NCBI GenBank assembly: GCA_016781635.1
Contig: JADDPY010000629.1
Span: 1 to 22,152 of the forward strand
DNA from: Rubrobacter sp.
GTDB lineage: Bacteria; Actinomycetota; Rubrobacteria; Rubrobacterales; Rubrobacteraceae
Length of the DNA stretch: 22,152 nucleotides
Reading direction: 5' to 3'
Position numbers and translations under genes: made by a program. The notes under the pieces were generated by a model. It saw only the letters and a program-made list of their open reading frames with translations, had not been told where the DNA came from and did no database searches. Of the stretch, positions 1-7,650 are shown in pieces. Position 1 is the first letter of the stretch. The number at the start of each line of letters is the position of its first letter.

Positions 1-533
1 ACATGGCCGAGGTCATCATGGCGTTCTTCGGCTCCGGCGAGAAGTTCGGGCTCCGGATCGACTACTCCGTGGAAGACAAACCACTGGGCACGATCGCCCC
101 CCTCAAGCTTATAAAGGACCTTCCCGAGAACTTCATAGTGATGAACGGTGACACCCTGACGGACATGAACTACGCGGCCCTCTACGAGGCCCATCTCGCC
201 TCGGGCAAACCCCTGACCATCGCGACCTATAAGCGGAGGGTAGAGATAGACTTCGGCGTCTTGGAGGTCGACGAAGCCTCGGCGTCCGTGGCCGGTTTTC
301 GGGAGAAGCCCACGGCCCACTTCGAGGTCAGCATGGGCGTGTACGTCTTCAACCGCAGCCTGCTCCATCGCGTCCCCGACGACGAGCCCTACGGCCTCGA
401 CGACCTGGTGATCGGCATGCTCGAGGATGGGCAGCCGATCAACGCCTACAGGTTCGACGGCTACTGGCTAGACATCGGCCGTCCCGCCGACTACGACCAG
501 GCGAACCAGGACGTGGAAGGGCTGGACCTATAA
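1..533 (+). CDS. NDP-sugar nucleotidyltransferase, 5' end outside the window
   Basis: This is the C-terminal part of a sugar-phosphate nucleotidyltransferase, which joins a nucleoside triphosphate to a sugar 1-phosphate to give an NDP-sugar for polysaccharide or glycoconjugate synthesis in the cytoplasm. The visible 176 residues include the substrate-loop sequence EDKPLGTIAPL, the metal-binding Asp in VMNGDTL, FREKP, a SMGVYVF strand and the C-terminal WLDIGRPADYDQA. These match the mannose-1-phosphate guanylyltransferase and glucose-1-phosphate thymidylyl/cytidylyltransferase superfamily. The N-terminal nucleotide loop (GGxGTRL) is missing because the gene begins before base 1, so the ATG at 3 is an internal methionine. 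An epimerase-type gene follows 41 bp downstream on the same strand, consistent with a sugar-nucleotide operon. The family is secure; the nucleotide and sugar cannot be assigned. Confidence 0.9.
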   Translation, partial: MAEVIMAFFGSGEKFGLRIDYSVEDKPLGTIAPLKLIKDLPENFIVMNGDTLTDMNYAALYEAHLASGKPLTIATYKRRVEIDFGVLEVDEASASVAGFREKPTAHFEVSMGVYVFNRSLLHRVPDDEPYGLDDLVIGMLEDGQPINAYRFDGYWLDIGRPADYDQANQDVEGLDL

Positions 534-574
534 GGCCCCGAAGTCCCCGCCACGTCCCGAGCCCGCCCCGAACG

Positions 575-1489
575 GTGCTCGTCGCGGGCTCCTCGGGCTT
601 CGTAGGACGTCACGTCGTCCAAGCGCTAAAGAAACGCCTCTCCGACGCAGCCGTGTACGGCATCGGGCGCTCCGGCACTCGCGAGAACTCGCTCGACGCG
701 TTCCTTCCTGTCGAGGTGCGGCCGGAGAACCTCTGGGAGATAAGGCGCTACCTCTCCTCCGGTCCCGCCGGGCGAATCGACGCCGTGGTGAACTGCCTGG
801 GGGTGCTCACCAACGACCCCGAGTCGGCCGCGCGGGACAACGTACGCACAACCGAAGCCCTGATCGAAGCGGCCTCCGGAGTCGCGCCAGGTGTCGCCTT
901 CGTACACTTCGGTTCCGCGGCGGAGTACGCACCCCTGTACCCCCCTCAGAAGACGGACGAGACCATGCCCAACCATCCAACGAGCGCCTACGGGGAGAGC
1001 AAGCTGGCGGCGACGCGCCTCGTGCTAGAAGCCGGCCGGGAAAGCCGGATCCGGGGCACGGTCCTAAGGCTTTCCAACCCCGTAGGCCCGGGCATGCCCC
1101 CCACGACGCTCCCCGGCAAAGTCCTCGAATTCCTGGCGAGCACGACGGAAGACGTCCTCGATCTGGGAGACCTCTCCTCCTACCGCGACTTCGTGGACGT
1201 GCGCGACGCGGCGAACGCCGCGGTGCTGGCCCTACTCTCCCCACCTGCCACGGGCGAGGATGTCTTCAACATCGGCAGCGGGGTGGCACGCAGGGCAAGA
1301 GATCTGGTCCGCGGGCTATTGGAGGCGAGTGCTCGTCCCGGCGCGACCTTCCGCGAGAGCTCGCAGGGCTCCGCAAGGTCGGGAGCCGTAGACTGGCAGG
1401 AGATGGACGTCTCCAGAGCGCGGGAGGCGTTGGGCTGGAACCCCGACACCCCGTGGCAGGAGACCTTACGCCACACTGTCCACGGATAG
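575..1489 (+). CDS. NAD-dependent epimerase/dehydratase (extended SDR)
   Basis: This 304-residue protein is an extended short-chain dehydrogenase that probably epimerises, dehydrates or reduces an NDP-sugar. The N-terminal nucleotide-binding Rossmann motif is VAGSSGFVG. The catalytic YxxxK is present as AYGESK near residue 140, and the later RDFVDVRDAANA and FNIGSG segments are typical of UDP-glucose 4-epimerase and dTDP-4-dehydrorhamnose reductase relatives. The GTG at 575 is the first usable start and lies directly before the first beta strand. The frame stays open upstream without a better start, and no strong ribosome binding site is seen, so translation may depend on the preceding nucleotidyltransferase gene. 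The exact substrate is unknown. A perfect 8-bp inverted repeat begins at the stop codon. Confidence 0.9.
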   Translation: MLVAGSSGFVGRHVVQALKKRLSDAAVYGIGRSGTRENSLDAFLPVEVRPENLWEIRRYLSSGPAGRIDAVVNCLGVLTNDPESAARDNVRTTEALIEAASGVAPGVAFVHFGSAAEYAPLYPPQKTDETMPNHPTSAYGESKLAATRLVLEAGRESRIRGTVLRLSNPVGPGMPPTTLPGKVLEFLASTTEDVLDLGDLSSYRDFVDVRDAANAAVLALLSPPATGEDVFNIGSGVARRARDLVRGLLEASARPGATFRESSQGSARSGAVDWQEMDVSRAREALGWNPDTPWQETLRHTVHG

Positions 1490-1529
1490 GGGAGCCGACA
1501 GGCGGAGCCGCAGTCCGTCGACGGCTCCC
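1490..1529 (+). terminator. Stem-loop directly after the epimerase stop codon
   Basis: GGGAGCCG at 1490-1497 pairs perfectly with CGGCTCCC at 1522-1529 across a 24-base loop. It starts right at the stop codon of the epimerase gene. No T-run follows, so intrinsic termination is plausible but not shown; many high-GC actinobacterial terminators lack a clear U-tract. Confidence 0.4.
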
Positions 1530-1596
1530 GCGTCAAACCTCCCGCACGCCCGGTTGCGTTCGGAGTCGCACGTGCGGTCGCGCCCGGTGAGATCAG

Positions 1597-1612
1597 CCTG
1601 GTCCTGACCAGG
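1597..1612. repeat. Perfect dyad CCTGGTC-CT-GACCAGG
   Basis: Two 7-base arms are separated by 2 bases in the gap between convergent genes. The near-zero spacer looks more like a protein-binding dyad or a tight RNA hairpin than a normal terminator. No function can be assigned. Confidence 0.4.
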
Positions 1613-1654
1613 TACTCGCAGTCGTGCCAACGAACGAGCGGGAGGAGAGCCCTG

Positions 1655-1680
1655 CTCGTGTCGTAAGAGACCGACACGAG
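1655..1680. repeat. Perfect 9-bp inverted repeat between convergent genes
   Basis: CTCGTGTCG at 1655-1663 pairs with CGACACGAG at 1672-1680 around an 8-base loop. It lies between the epimerase (plus strand) and the DinB-like gene (minus strand) and could be a bidirectional terminator, although neither side has a T-run. Confidence 0.35.
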
Positions 1681-1758
1681 GCGCTCGGCCTCGCTCGGGG
1701 GTACTTACTCCTCACCTTCTGGCTCGCAGCAGATGCGGAGACGTATCGGGAGGCCGTG

Positions 1759-2259
1759 TCAGGGGCGCATGATGCGGTGCAAATCCAGGACCGGGGGCGG
1801 CACGTCCGTCTGGGAGAGCATGTCGTGGATCTGCCCGCGGTGGTGCGTCTCGTGGTTGAAGAGGTGCGGAAGCAGGACGTTCACGGGGTCTTCCAGGACC
1901 CTGCCCTCGTTGTTCTCGTAGCGGATCGTGGCGCTCGAGAATTCCTCGTCGATCCCCCCGACGAACTCCTCGATGCGTGCGTCCTCCCGTTCCCTTGCCT
2001 CCCAGAGCTCCGCGAACCTCTCGTACAGGATGGCGTCGAGGCCCGTGGAGGGGACTTCTTTGCCCGAGAAACGCGCGAGCCAGATGCGGTCTCCGACCAG
2101 GATGTGGTTGAGGGTGCCGTGGATGCTGCCGAAGAAGGCGGGCCTCCGCTGCTTGCGCTCAGCGTCCGTGAGGCGCGAGCAGGCGTCGTACAGGCGACGG
2201 TTGGCCAGGCGGTTGTAGACGGCCAGCATACGGAAGTGTCGCAACAGCGGGTCGGTCAA
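1759..2259 (-). CDS. DinB/YfiT-superfamily protein
   Basis: This protein of about 166 residues belongs to the DinB-like four-helix-bundle metal-binding superfamily, whose characterised members include thiol S-transferases and metal-dependent hydrolases. The N-terminal helix has the typical MLAVYNRLANRRLYDA pattern. Metal ligands are visible in FFGSIHGTLNHILVGDRIW and in the C-terminal LFNHETHHRGQIHDML, giving the three-histidine set of the family. I chose the TTG at 2259 because GAGGGAGG lies 6 bases upstream and the length then fits the family; an ATG at 2286 would add nine residues with no such site. The gene converges with the epimerase and is followed upstream by OsmC and EgtD genes in the same orientation. 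A redox-thiol role is inferred from those neighbours only. The name does not imply DNA polymerase IV. Confidence 0.88.
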   Translation of the reverse strand: MTDPLLRHFRMLAVYNRLANRRLYDACSRLTDAERKQRRPAFFGSIHGTLNHILVGDRIWLARFSGKEVPSTGLDAILYERFAELWEAREREDARIEEFVGGIDEEFSSATIRYENNEGRVLEDPVNVLLPHLFNHETHHRGQIHDMLSQTDVPPPVLDLHRIMRP

Positions 2260-2563
2260 CCTTGGCCTCCCTCGTAACAGCGGCATCGGGAGGAAGTGCG
2301 CCCGGCGCCGGTACATTCGAACCGCTCCCACGTTCCCGCCGGCCTCGCCCCGCCCGTCGAGAACGAAGGCATGGTGGCGGGTAACTCCTTCGATGTTTCG
2401 GGGGTCTCTCGGGCCGAAGGCTCATCCTTCAACGAGGACCAGCGTAGGCCGGCAAAACGATCCCGCTCAACGCTAGAAGCATGACGACTGCCAAGAATCA
2501 TACTTCCGGTCGCCGTCGCGCTACTCCTGGGGACTGGCGCGGGCGCTACCTGATCAAGGCGCT
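2260..2563. other. Intergenic region between the OsmC and DinB-like genes
   Basis: This 304-base gap holds the ribosome binding site of the DinB-like gene at its left edge and otherwise no gene I can support. Open frames across it have the Arg/Pro/Ser-rich composition of random high-GC frames. No convincing -35/-10 pair, RNA gene or repeat was found. Confidence 0.5.
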
Positions 2564-3088
2564 TTAGACGGATTCTCCTCGAACCCACTCTGTTTCTAGC
2601 TTTGGTGGGGTAGCGAGGGTCTGGAGGACGACGCAGTATTGCTCGGTCTTCTCGTGGAGGGAACCGAGTTGTTCGGCCGTCGCCTCGGGGGCGTCTATCT
2701 TGAGGACGAGACGGACGGTCTCGAAGCCGACGGGAGATTCCTTGGAGATGCCTAGAGTGCCGGCGAGATCCAGGGTGCCTTCCGCGACGGCCTCGATGCT
2801 CTTCGTGGGGACGTTCATCGCGGTCGCTACCATCTGGCAGGTGATCTGGGCGCATGCGGCGAGGGCTCCGAGGAGGAGGTCCCCCGAGCAGGCCGCCGAG
2901 CCCATGCCGCCGACCCCCGCGTGAGCCTCGGCCTCGTAGACCGCGCGCCCGATGTCCACGGAGCAGGACATCGGGGTGTCCGTCTCGCTCCCGCTCGCCC
3001 GGAGCGTTATCCGGGAAGAGCCGGGCTCGTCGCGGTACCTCTGCTTGAGGGGCTTCTGTATCGACCGTAGGTCCGTACTCATGCTCAC
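2564..3088 (-). CDS. OsmC family peroxide-detoxifying protein
   Basis: This 174-residue protein belongs to the OsmC/Ohr family, thiol peroxidases that reduce organic hydroperoxides with a pair of redox cysteines. The first conserved cysteine region is GDLLLGALAACAQITC, at the start of the central helix, and the second is in EKTEQYCVVLQTL. Length and Cys placement fit the family, and the sequence is closer to general OsmC-like proteins than to classical Ohr. An extra Cys follows the first conserved one by four residues. Translation may begin at GTG 3088 or at ATG 3082, six bases later; neither has a strong ribosome binding site. EgtD lies upstream on the same strand and the DinB-like gene downstream. 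A TATAGT hexamer lies about 30 bases upstream. Regulation cannot be read from the sequence. Confidence 0.9.
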   Translation of the reverse strand: MSMSTDLRSIQKPLKQRYRDEPGSSRITLRASGSETDTPMSCSVDIGRAVYEAEAHAGVGGMGSAACSGDLLLGALAACAQITCQMVATAMNVPTKSIEAVAEGTLDLAGTLGISKESPVGFETVRLVLKIDAPEATAEQLGSLHEKTEQYCVVLQTLATPPKLETEWVRGESV

Positions 3089-3117
3089 CGCCGTATGGTT
3101 GACTTCTTATCCGCCCC

Positions 3118-3123
3118 ACTATA
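3118..3123 (-). promoter_or_regulatory. Candidate -10 box TATAGT for the OsmC gene
   Basis: On the minus strand TATAGT matches the -10 consensus at five of six positions and would start transcription about 20-25 bases before the OsmC start codon. No recognisable -35 lies 16-18 bases upstream, so the call rests on the -10 alone. Confidence 0.35.
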
Positions 3124-3169
3124 CATACGGCAGCCCCTCACGGTACGAGAAGAAACGCTTTCGCGGGGC

Positions 3170-4186
3170 TTACGCGCGCCCGAGGGCGAGGCCGAAAAGG
3201 TCGTCGGGGTCGGTGTAGAGCTCCGAGAGCTCGAAGCCCCCCTCGCCGAACATCGCCCGCGCGGATTCCAGGGTGAACTTCGTGCTGATCTCCGTTCTCA
3301 TGCCTTCCCCGGCCTCGAACGCGACCTCCATCCCAAGCGCTTGGACCATCATCTTCTGAGCGACCTGCGAGTGGAGCCACATCTCGACGCGGGACTTCTC
3401 GCGGTTGAAGACCGAGCGGTGCTCGAAGAGGTCGGGGTCGAAGCTCGCGCCGAGCTTCTCGTTCAGGGCGCGGAGAAGGTTCTTGTTGAACTCGGCCGTG
3501 ACCCCCTTGGCGTCGTCGTAGGCGGCCTCGAGGACGGAGGGATCTTTCACGAGATCCATGCCAACGAGGAGGTGGTCCCCCTCACGCAGCCCGGCCCGCA
3601 GCTTACCGAGAAACTCGCGGCGCTTCTCCGGGGTGAAGTTGCCGAGGGTGCCGCCCAGAAAGATCACGAGCCTCCCGCCGCCCTCGCCCTCGCCGCCGGA
3701 GAAAACTCTCTCCAGAGGACCCTCGAAGTCGCCGACGAAACCCTGGATCCGGAGCCTCGGGTACTCCTCGAGCAGCTTCAAGGCGCTACCTTCGAGCGCG
3801 CTCTCGCTTACGTCGAGCGGCACGTAGCGGAACGGGTCTACCTCTTCCGAGGCCATCGCGTCTAGCAGGACGCGCGTCTTCGAGGCGGAGCCACTCCCGA
3901 GCTCGACGAGCTCCCGGCAGCGGGTGCGTTCCACGATCTCCCGGCTCCTCGCCTCCAGGATGGATGCTTCCGTGCGGGTCTGGTAGTACTCGGGGAGCTC
4001 CGTTATATCTTCGAACAGTTCGGAGCCGCGCTCGTCGTAGAAGTACTTGGGCCATGCAGAGAGGTCTTTGGGCTGCGAGAGCAGGCCCGCCCTCACGTCC
4101 TCGGCCATCCTCTCGGGGTCCACCCCGGAATCGCCGAGTCGTTCGATCCTGGCCCTGTCCGTCTCCCAGATCACACCTGTCCCCAC
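3170..4186 (-). CDS. egtD: L-histidine N-alpha-methyltransferase (ergothioneine synthesis)
   Basis: EgtD trimethylates the alpha-amino group of histidine with S-adenosylmethionine to give hercynine, the first step of ergothioneine synthesis. The protein has the hallmark N-terminal segment PKYFYDERGSELFEDI followed by LPEYYQTRTEA, then the SAM-binding ELVELGSGSASKTRVLL and IFLGGTLGNFTP. Its length of about 338 residues is normal for the family. I prefer the GTG at 4186 because GGAGGA lies 7 bases upstream; a GTG at 4201 would add five residues but has no good ribosome binding site. No EgtB, EgtC or EgtE gene is visible in the window, so the sulfur-insertion steps must be encoded elsewhere or be absent. 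Nearby OsmC, DinB-like and GST genes fit a redox-protection neighbourhood. Confidence 0.95.
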   Translation of the reverse strand: MGTGVIWETDRARIERLGDSGVDPERMAEDVRAGLLSQPKDLSAWPKYFYDERGSELFEDITELPEYYQTRTEASILEARSREIVERTRCRELVELGSGSASKTRVLLDAMASEEVDPFRYVPLDVSESALEGSALKLLEEYPRLRIQGFVGDFEGPLERVFSGGEGEGGGRLVIFLGGTLGNFTPEKRREFLGKLRAGLREGDHLLVGMDLVKDPSVLEAAYDDAKGVTAEFNKNLLRALNEKLGASFDPDLFEHRSVFNREKSRVEMWLHSQVAQKMMVQALGMEVAFEAGEGMRTEISTKFTLESARAMFGEGGFELSELYTDPDDLFGLALGRA

Positions 4187-4224
4187 ACGGATCTCCTCCA
4201 CTAGCCTGAAACAACCAAGGGGAA

Positions 4225-4230
4225 ATCATA
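4225..4230 (-). promoter_or_regulatory. Candidate -10 box TATGAT for egtD
   Basis: TATGAT on the minus strand lies 38 bases before the preferred egtD start, which would leave a leader of about 30 bases containing the GGAGGA site. No clear -35 is visible. Confidence 0.35.
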
Positions 4231-4304
4231 CACAAACCCTGGTTCGTAGCCTCCGTGTGTGCGCCCGGACACGGCACCAAAGCGTCCACGGAAACCCTTT
4301 TTTC

Positions 4305-4310
4305 TAATCT
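4305..4310 (+). promoter_or_regulatory. Candidate -10 box TAATCT for the GST-like gene
   Basis: TAATCT follows a run of six T in the egtD/GST divergent gap. It would place the transcription start near 4317 and give about 30 bases of leader before the ATG at 4347. No clear -35 is present. Confidence 0.3.
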
Positions 4311-4346
4311 CTGCCTTTCGTGACCTATATGAAAGAGCGTATTGCT

Positions 4347-5051
4347 ATGGCGGACAAGCTGCGCGTTTATACGAGCCCCTCGGCGTTTCCGAACCCGCAG
4401 CGCTTGCGGCTCTTCGCGCTTGAGAAGGGGATAGAGGACGAGCTGGAGGAAGTCGTCTACGACATGAGCCCGGGCGGCGACCAGCGCAAGTGGCCGCACC
4501 TGAAGATGAACCCATGGGGCGAGACGCCGACCCTGCAGCTTGCGGACGGGAGCTACCTCGCCGAGACGGCGGGGATCGTAAGGTATCTGGACCTGGCTTA
4601 CCCGGGGCGTAGGATCACGGGCGAGACGCCGCTTGAGCAGGGGCAGGACGCAATGTGGGACGATCGCATCTGGGTGCATATCCTGTACCGCATCGTCACC
4701 ATGTTTCACGTCATGCACACGGGCCTCGGCTTCAAGCTCGAGCTGACACACAACCCCGCGTGGGGCGAGCACAGCCGCAAGGAGGCGCTCTCTCATGCGG
4801 CCCTCGTGAACCGCCACCTCTCGGACGGGCGAGATTGGATCCTCGGCGGCGACGAGCCGACTTTCGCGGACATCACCCTGGCCGTTTCCATCGCGTTCTC
4901 CAAGTTTCCCGTTAACAACACGCCGCTCGACGAGCGTTTCGAGTATCTCGACTACTACTGGAACCGCTGGAAGGAGCGCGAGAGCTTCAAGAGGGGCTAC
5001 GCCGACGGCGGGAGCGGCCTCGAAGAGCTCGAATACCTCAAGCGTACGTAA
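4347..5051 (+). CDS. Glutathione S-transferase family protein
   Basis: This protein of 234 residues has the two-domain GST layout: an N-terminal thioredoxin fold beginning LRVYTSPSAFPNPQRLR, with the cis-proline region NPWGETPTLQLADGSYLAETAGIVRYL, and an all-helical C-terminal domain containing EPTFADITLAVSIAF, the usual N-capping-box region. The active-site Ser/Tyr/Cys cannot be assigned with certainty, though Ser, Pro and Asn residues follow the first strand. ATG 4347 was chosen because it sits just before that strand with GAAAGAG upstream; GTG 4320 and ATG 4329 would add up to nine residues. Most Actinobacteria use mycothiol, but glutathione has been reported in Rubrobacter, so a glutathione-dependent role is possible. 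It is divergent from egtD and ends 9 bp from the convergent phospholipase D gene. Confidence 0.88.
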   Translation: MADKLRVYTSPSAFPNPQRLRLFALEKGIEDELEEVVYDMSPGGDQRKWPHLKMNPWGETPTLQLADGSYLAETAGIVRYLDLAYPGRRITGETPLEQGQDAMWDDRIWVHILYRIVTMFHVMHTGLGFKLELTHNPAWGEHSRKEALSHAALVNRHLSDGRDWILGGDEPTFADITLAVSIAFSKFPVNNTPLDERFEYLDYYWNRWKERESFKRGYADGGSGLEELEYLKRT

Positions 5052-5060
5052 CGCGCCGGG

Positions 5061-6533
5061 TCAAGCCCGCGACCCGGGTTCGGTGTCCCCGCCGGGCTTC
5101 CCGCGCGCCACCCTCTCGGACCACTCCCGCTGCGCGACCTGGAGGAGCCCGAGGGAGCCGGCGAGGCCGCCTGCCGCGGCCAGTGGCCAGGCGACGGCGC
5201 GCGGGTGGCGGGCTGCCAGCGCCGAGAAGCCTAGAGTACCCGCGGCGAGGGCGGCGCCGATCGCGCGCTCGTAGGTGTTCAGAGGGGAGCCGCTCGCGGT
5301 CAGGGCGCCGCCGACCCGGGAGACCGTCGCGACCGCGCTCGCCGCGCTGCCCCGGTTGCGGGTCCCGCGCCCGACGCGCCGCTCCGTGCGGCTTATGGGG
5401 CGTTCGGGGCGGGCTTGTAGCGGACGCTCTCTCCGCCGCGGGGCGAAGCTGCGAGGCTTGCTCAATAAAATCTCCCGGGCATCCTCGAGGTCTTCCTCGA
5501 ACATCGCCTCCATTTCGGCCCCGAACGCACGGTCCTCGGCCAGGAGATCTATCTCCCAATTCGTCAGCAGGCCCGAGACGTTCAGGTTCGTCGAGCCCAC
5601 CCGGCCCCAGCGGCCGTCGGCGACGCTCGTCTTCGCGTGCATCATCAGGCCGCCGTACTCGAAGACGCGCACCCCCGCCTCCAGAAGCTGGCGGTAACCG
5701 GTCCTGCTCAGGAGCCCGATCCAGGGTAGATCGTTTGTCGCCGGCAGCAATATCCTCACGTCCACCCCGTCCTGGGCGGCGGCTATCAACGTCTGCGTGA
5801 GCGTCGGGGTCGAGAGGAAATACGCGTCGGCGATCCACATCCGCTCCTCGACCCCGGCCATGAGAAACTGCAAGACCCGCGAGATGCGCGCCTTCCCGGG
5901 CTCCTGGATGATCACCCGAACGTCCTTCTCCCCCGCGCGGGGTATATCCTCCGCATCCGGCCGCTCCCCGTCGGGCAGGGGCTCTCCCGCCTCGCCCCAG
6001 ACCCCCGCGAAGGCCTCTTCGAGGTCCGCGACCGCCGGACCCGTGACGCTCACGGCCGTGTCGCGGTAGGGGAGCTTGGTCTCGGGGGAGCGCTTGAGCC
6101 ATTCGTCGCCGATGCACACTCCGCCCGCCGAGGCGTAGGCGCCGTCGACCGCGAGGAGCTTGCGATGGTCGCGTTTGAGGAAGTTCAGGGGCTCCCGGAT
6201 GGCCGGCGGGTTGACCGCCCTCGCCTCGACCCCGACCTCCCGCATCCGCCTCCAGAAAGAGCCCGGCACGTCCGCCGAGCCGAACCAGTCGTAGAGGACG
6301 CGCACCGGGACGCCCTCGCGGGCCTTCTGGCACAGAGCGTCGGCGAAGCGCTGGCCGATCCCATCCGCGCGGAAGATGTAGTTCTCGAGGTGGACCCATT
6401 CCCTGGCCCCCTCGATGGCGGAGAGCCAGTCCTCGTAGGTCGCGGGTCCGTTGCGCAGGAGCTCCAGATCGTTTCCCTGCCTGAGCGGCGCGTCGCTGAC
6501 CCGCCCCATCGCCCGGTTGAACCCATTCTCCAT
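5061..6533 (-). CDS. Phospholipase D-family protein, cardiolipin synthase-like
   Basis: This 490-residue protein carries both HxKxxxxD motifs of the phospholipase D superfamily: RDHRKLLAVDG (His123, Lys125, Asp130) and MHAKTSVADG (His299, Lys301, Asp306), each followed by the expected Gly/Ser/Asn-rich strand. Bacterial proteins of this type usually condense two phosphatidylglycerols to cardiolipin. It lacks the two N-terminal membrane helices of classical ClsA. Instead, a basic linker (about 365-405) leads to an Ala/Gly/Leu-rich hydrophobic C-terminus (about 425-470) that may form one or two membrane hairpins. ATG 6533 is the farthest upstream start; ATG 6509 is possible. Cardiolipin synthesis is the likeliest role, but another phosphatidyl transfer or nuclease activity cannot be excluded. 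Confidence 0.9.
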   Translation of the reverse strand: MENGFNRAMGRVSDAPLRQGNDLELLRNGPATYEDWLSAIEGAREWVHLENYIFRADGIGQRFADALCQKAREGVPVRVLYDWFGSADVPGSFWRRMREVGVEARAVNPPAIREPLNFLKRDHRKLLAVDGAYASAGGVCIGDEWLKRSPETKLPYRDTAVSVTGPAVADLEEAFAGVWGEAGEPLPDGERPDAEDIPRAGEKDVRVIIQEPGKARISRVLQFLMAGVEERMWIADAYFLSTPTLTQTLIAAAQDGVDVRILLPATNDLPWIGLLSRTGYRQLLEAGVRVFEYGGLMMHAKTSVADGRWGRVGSTNLNVSGLLTNWEIDLLAEDRAFGAEMEAMFEEDLEDAREILLSKPRSFAPRRRERPLQARPERPISRTERRVGRGTRNRGSAASAVATVSRVGGALTASGSPLNTYERAIGAALAAGTLGFSALAARHPRAVAWPLAAAGGLAGSLGLLQVAQREWSERVARGKPGGDTEPGSRA

Positions 6534-6597
6534 GCCCGAGAGTCTACCCTGGAGCCCCCTATGCGTCGCAGGGACGGCCCGATAGGCGCGGCTTGGG

Positions 6598-6627
6598 TGA
6601 CGAACGGCGATCCGGCGTGGATATAAT
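6598..6627 (+). promoter_or_regulatory. Promoter of the alpha/beta hydrolase gene
   Basis: A perfect TATAAT at 6622-6627 is preceded, 18 bases upstream, by GTGACG at 6598-6603, which keeps the TGAC core of the -35 consensus. Transcription would start near 6634 and leave a short leader with GAAGGA just before the ATG at 6660. Confidence 0.55.
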
Positions 6628-6659
6628 CCGCTTGCTACGCTATACGACCCGAAGGAATT

Positions 6660-7604
6660 ATGAGACCGAGACTACCCCGACCCGTCCGACGCGCCGTACT
6701 TGCCGGAACGGCCTCCACCGCCCTGCTCGCGGGGCTGAGCGCCGCGCCCGCGATCGCGGGGAGCGTGGCATTCTACCGTCGGCCGATGGCGACGCTGCGT
6801 GCCGCATCGAGGGTCGGGCTGCGCCTCTCGGGGGCGTCCGAGCGTACGGTCGAGGTGGACGGCCTGCCCGTGCGCTACTTCGACGCCGCGCCGCAGGAGG
6901 AGGCACTGTCCCGTCCGCGCGGTGAGGCGATCGTGCTGATCCATGGCTTCGGCGACTCGGCGGAGACGTGGGCGCGCGTGATGCCGCCGTTGGCGGCCGG
7001 GCGCCGGGTCCTTGCCCCCGACCTCGCCGGCTTCGGGCGCACCCCGATCCCGCGGGAGGGGATGAGCTTCTCGATCCTCGTCCGCTACCTCGACGGGTTT
7101 TTGGATCTTCTGGGTATCGAGAAGGCGGTCCTCGTCGGCAACTCTCTGGGCGGGGCGGTGGCGATCCGCTACGCGGTTTCCCGCCCCGGCCGCGTGACGC
7201 GCCTCTTCCTCCTGAACAGCGCGGGGCTTCTGGAACAGATCCCACCGATTCTGGAACCGCAGACGCGCGAGACGGCGCGAGAGCTCGTACACAGCGTCTT
7301 CGGCCCGGAGACTCCGACCCCCCGCTTTCTGCTGAACGACCTCGTGCGCGAGGCCCGCGACCCCGCGCGCCTCGCGTACGTGCGGAACGACGAAGGGACC
7401 GACGTTCGTAGCGATCTGGGCCGCGTAAACGTGCCCACGACCATCGTCTGGGGCGAGTTAGACCGCCTCATCCCCCCGGACCACGGGGCTGCCCTGCACG
7501 AGGCGATCCCCGGCTCCGAGCTGATCGTCCTTCCGGGCGTCGGCCACGCCCCCCAGGTCCAGGCGCCGGGTATGGTCCTGAACATCATCGGCGAGCGCCT
7601 CTGA
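6660..7604 (+). CDS. Alpha/beta hydrolase with an N-terminal membrane anchor or signal
   Basis: This 314-residue hydrolase has a basic N-terminus (MRPRLPRPVRR) followed by a hydrophobic Ala/Leu stretch to about residue 36, consistent with a signal peptide or membrane anchor. The catalytic domain starts near residue 60. It shows the oxyanion HG in LIHGFGDS, the nucleophile elbow GNSLGG (Ser162), an acid in WGELDRLIPP (Asp268) and the catalytic His in GVGHAPQ (His296). The complete triad suggests an active esterase, lipase or C-C hydrolase acting at the membrane or outside it. The substrate is not predictable. It is divergent from the cardiolipin synthase-like gene, so a lipid-related role is possible, and convergent with a broken amidohydrolase gene. 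A TATAAT promoter and GAAGGA site support the start. Confidence 0.92.
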   Translation: MRPRLPRPVRRAVLAGTASTALLAGLSAAPAIAGSVAFYRRPMATLRAASRVGLRLSGASERTVEVDGLPVRYFDAAPQEEALSRPRGEAIVLIHGFGDSAETWARVMPPLAAGRRVLAPDLAGFGRTPIPREGMSFSILVRYLDGFLDLLGIEKAVLVGNSLGGAVAIRYAVSRPGRVTRLFLLNSAGLLEQIPPILEPQTRETARELVHSVFGPETPTPRFLLNDLVREARDPARLAYVRNDEGTDVRSDLGRVNVPTTIVWGELDRLIPPDHGAALHEAIPGSELIVLPGVGHAPQVQAPGMVLNIIGERL

Positions 7605-7608
7605 CCGG

Positions 7609-7627
7609 CCGGGCGTAAGCTCGCCGG
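7609..7627. terminator. Hairpin between convergent genes
   Basis: CCGG-G-CG at 7609-7615 pairs with CGCCGG at 7622-7627 with one bulged G and a 6-base loop. It begins 5 bp after the hydrolase stop codon. No T-run follows, so this is a weak terminator call. Confidence 0.25.
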
Positions 7628-7650
7628 GAACGGCGCTTCGACCGGCGCTG

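Noticed and set aside
2256..3119. A 287-codon minus-strand frame overlapping the OsmC gene
   Set aside because: The translation is an Arg/Gly/Pro-rich string with no domain, while the OsmC frame in the same place has conserved cysteines.
5038..6399. A 453-codon frame on the same strand as the phospholipase D gene
   Set aside because: It is an out-of-frame reading of that gene with extreme Arg/Gly content and no motif.
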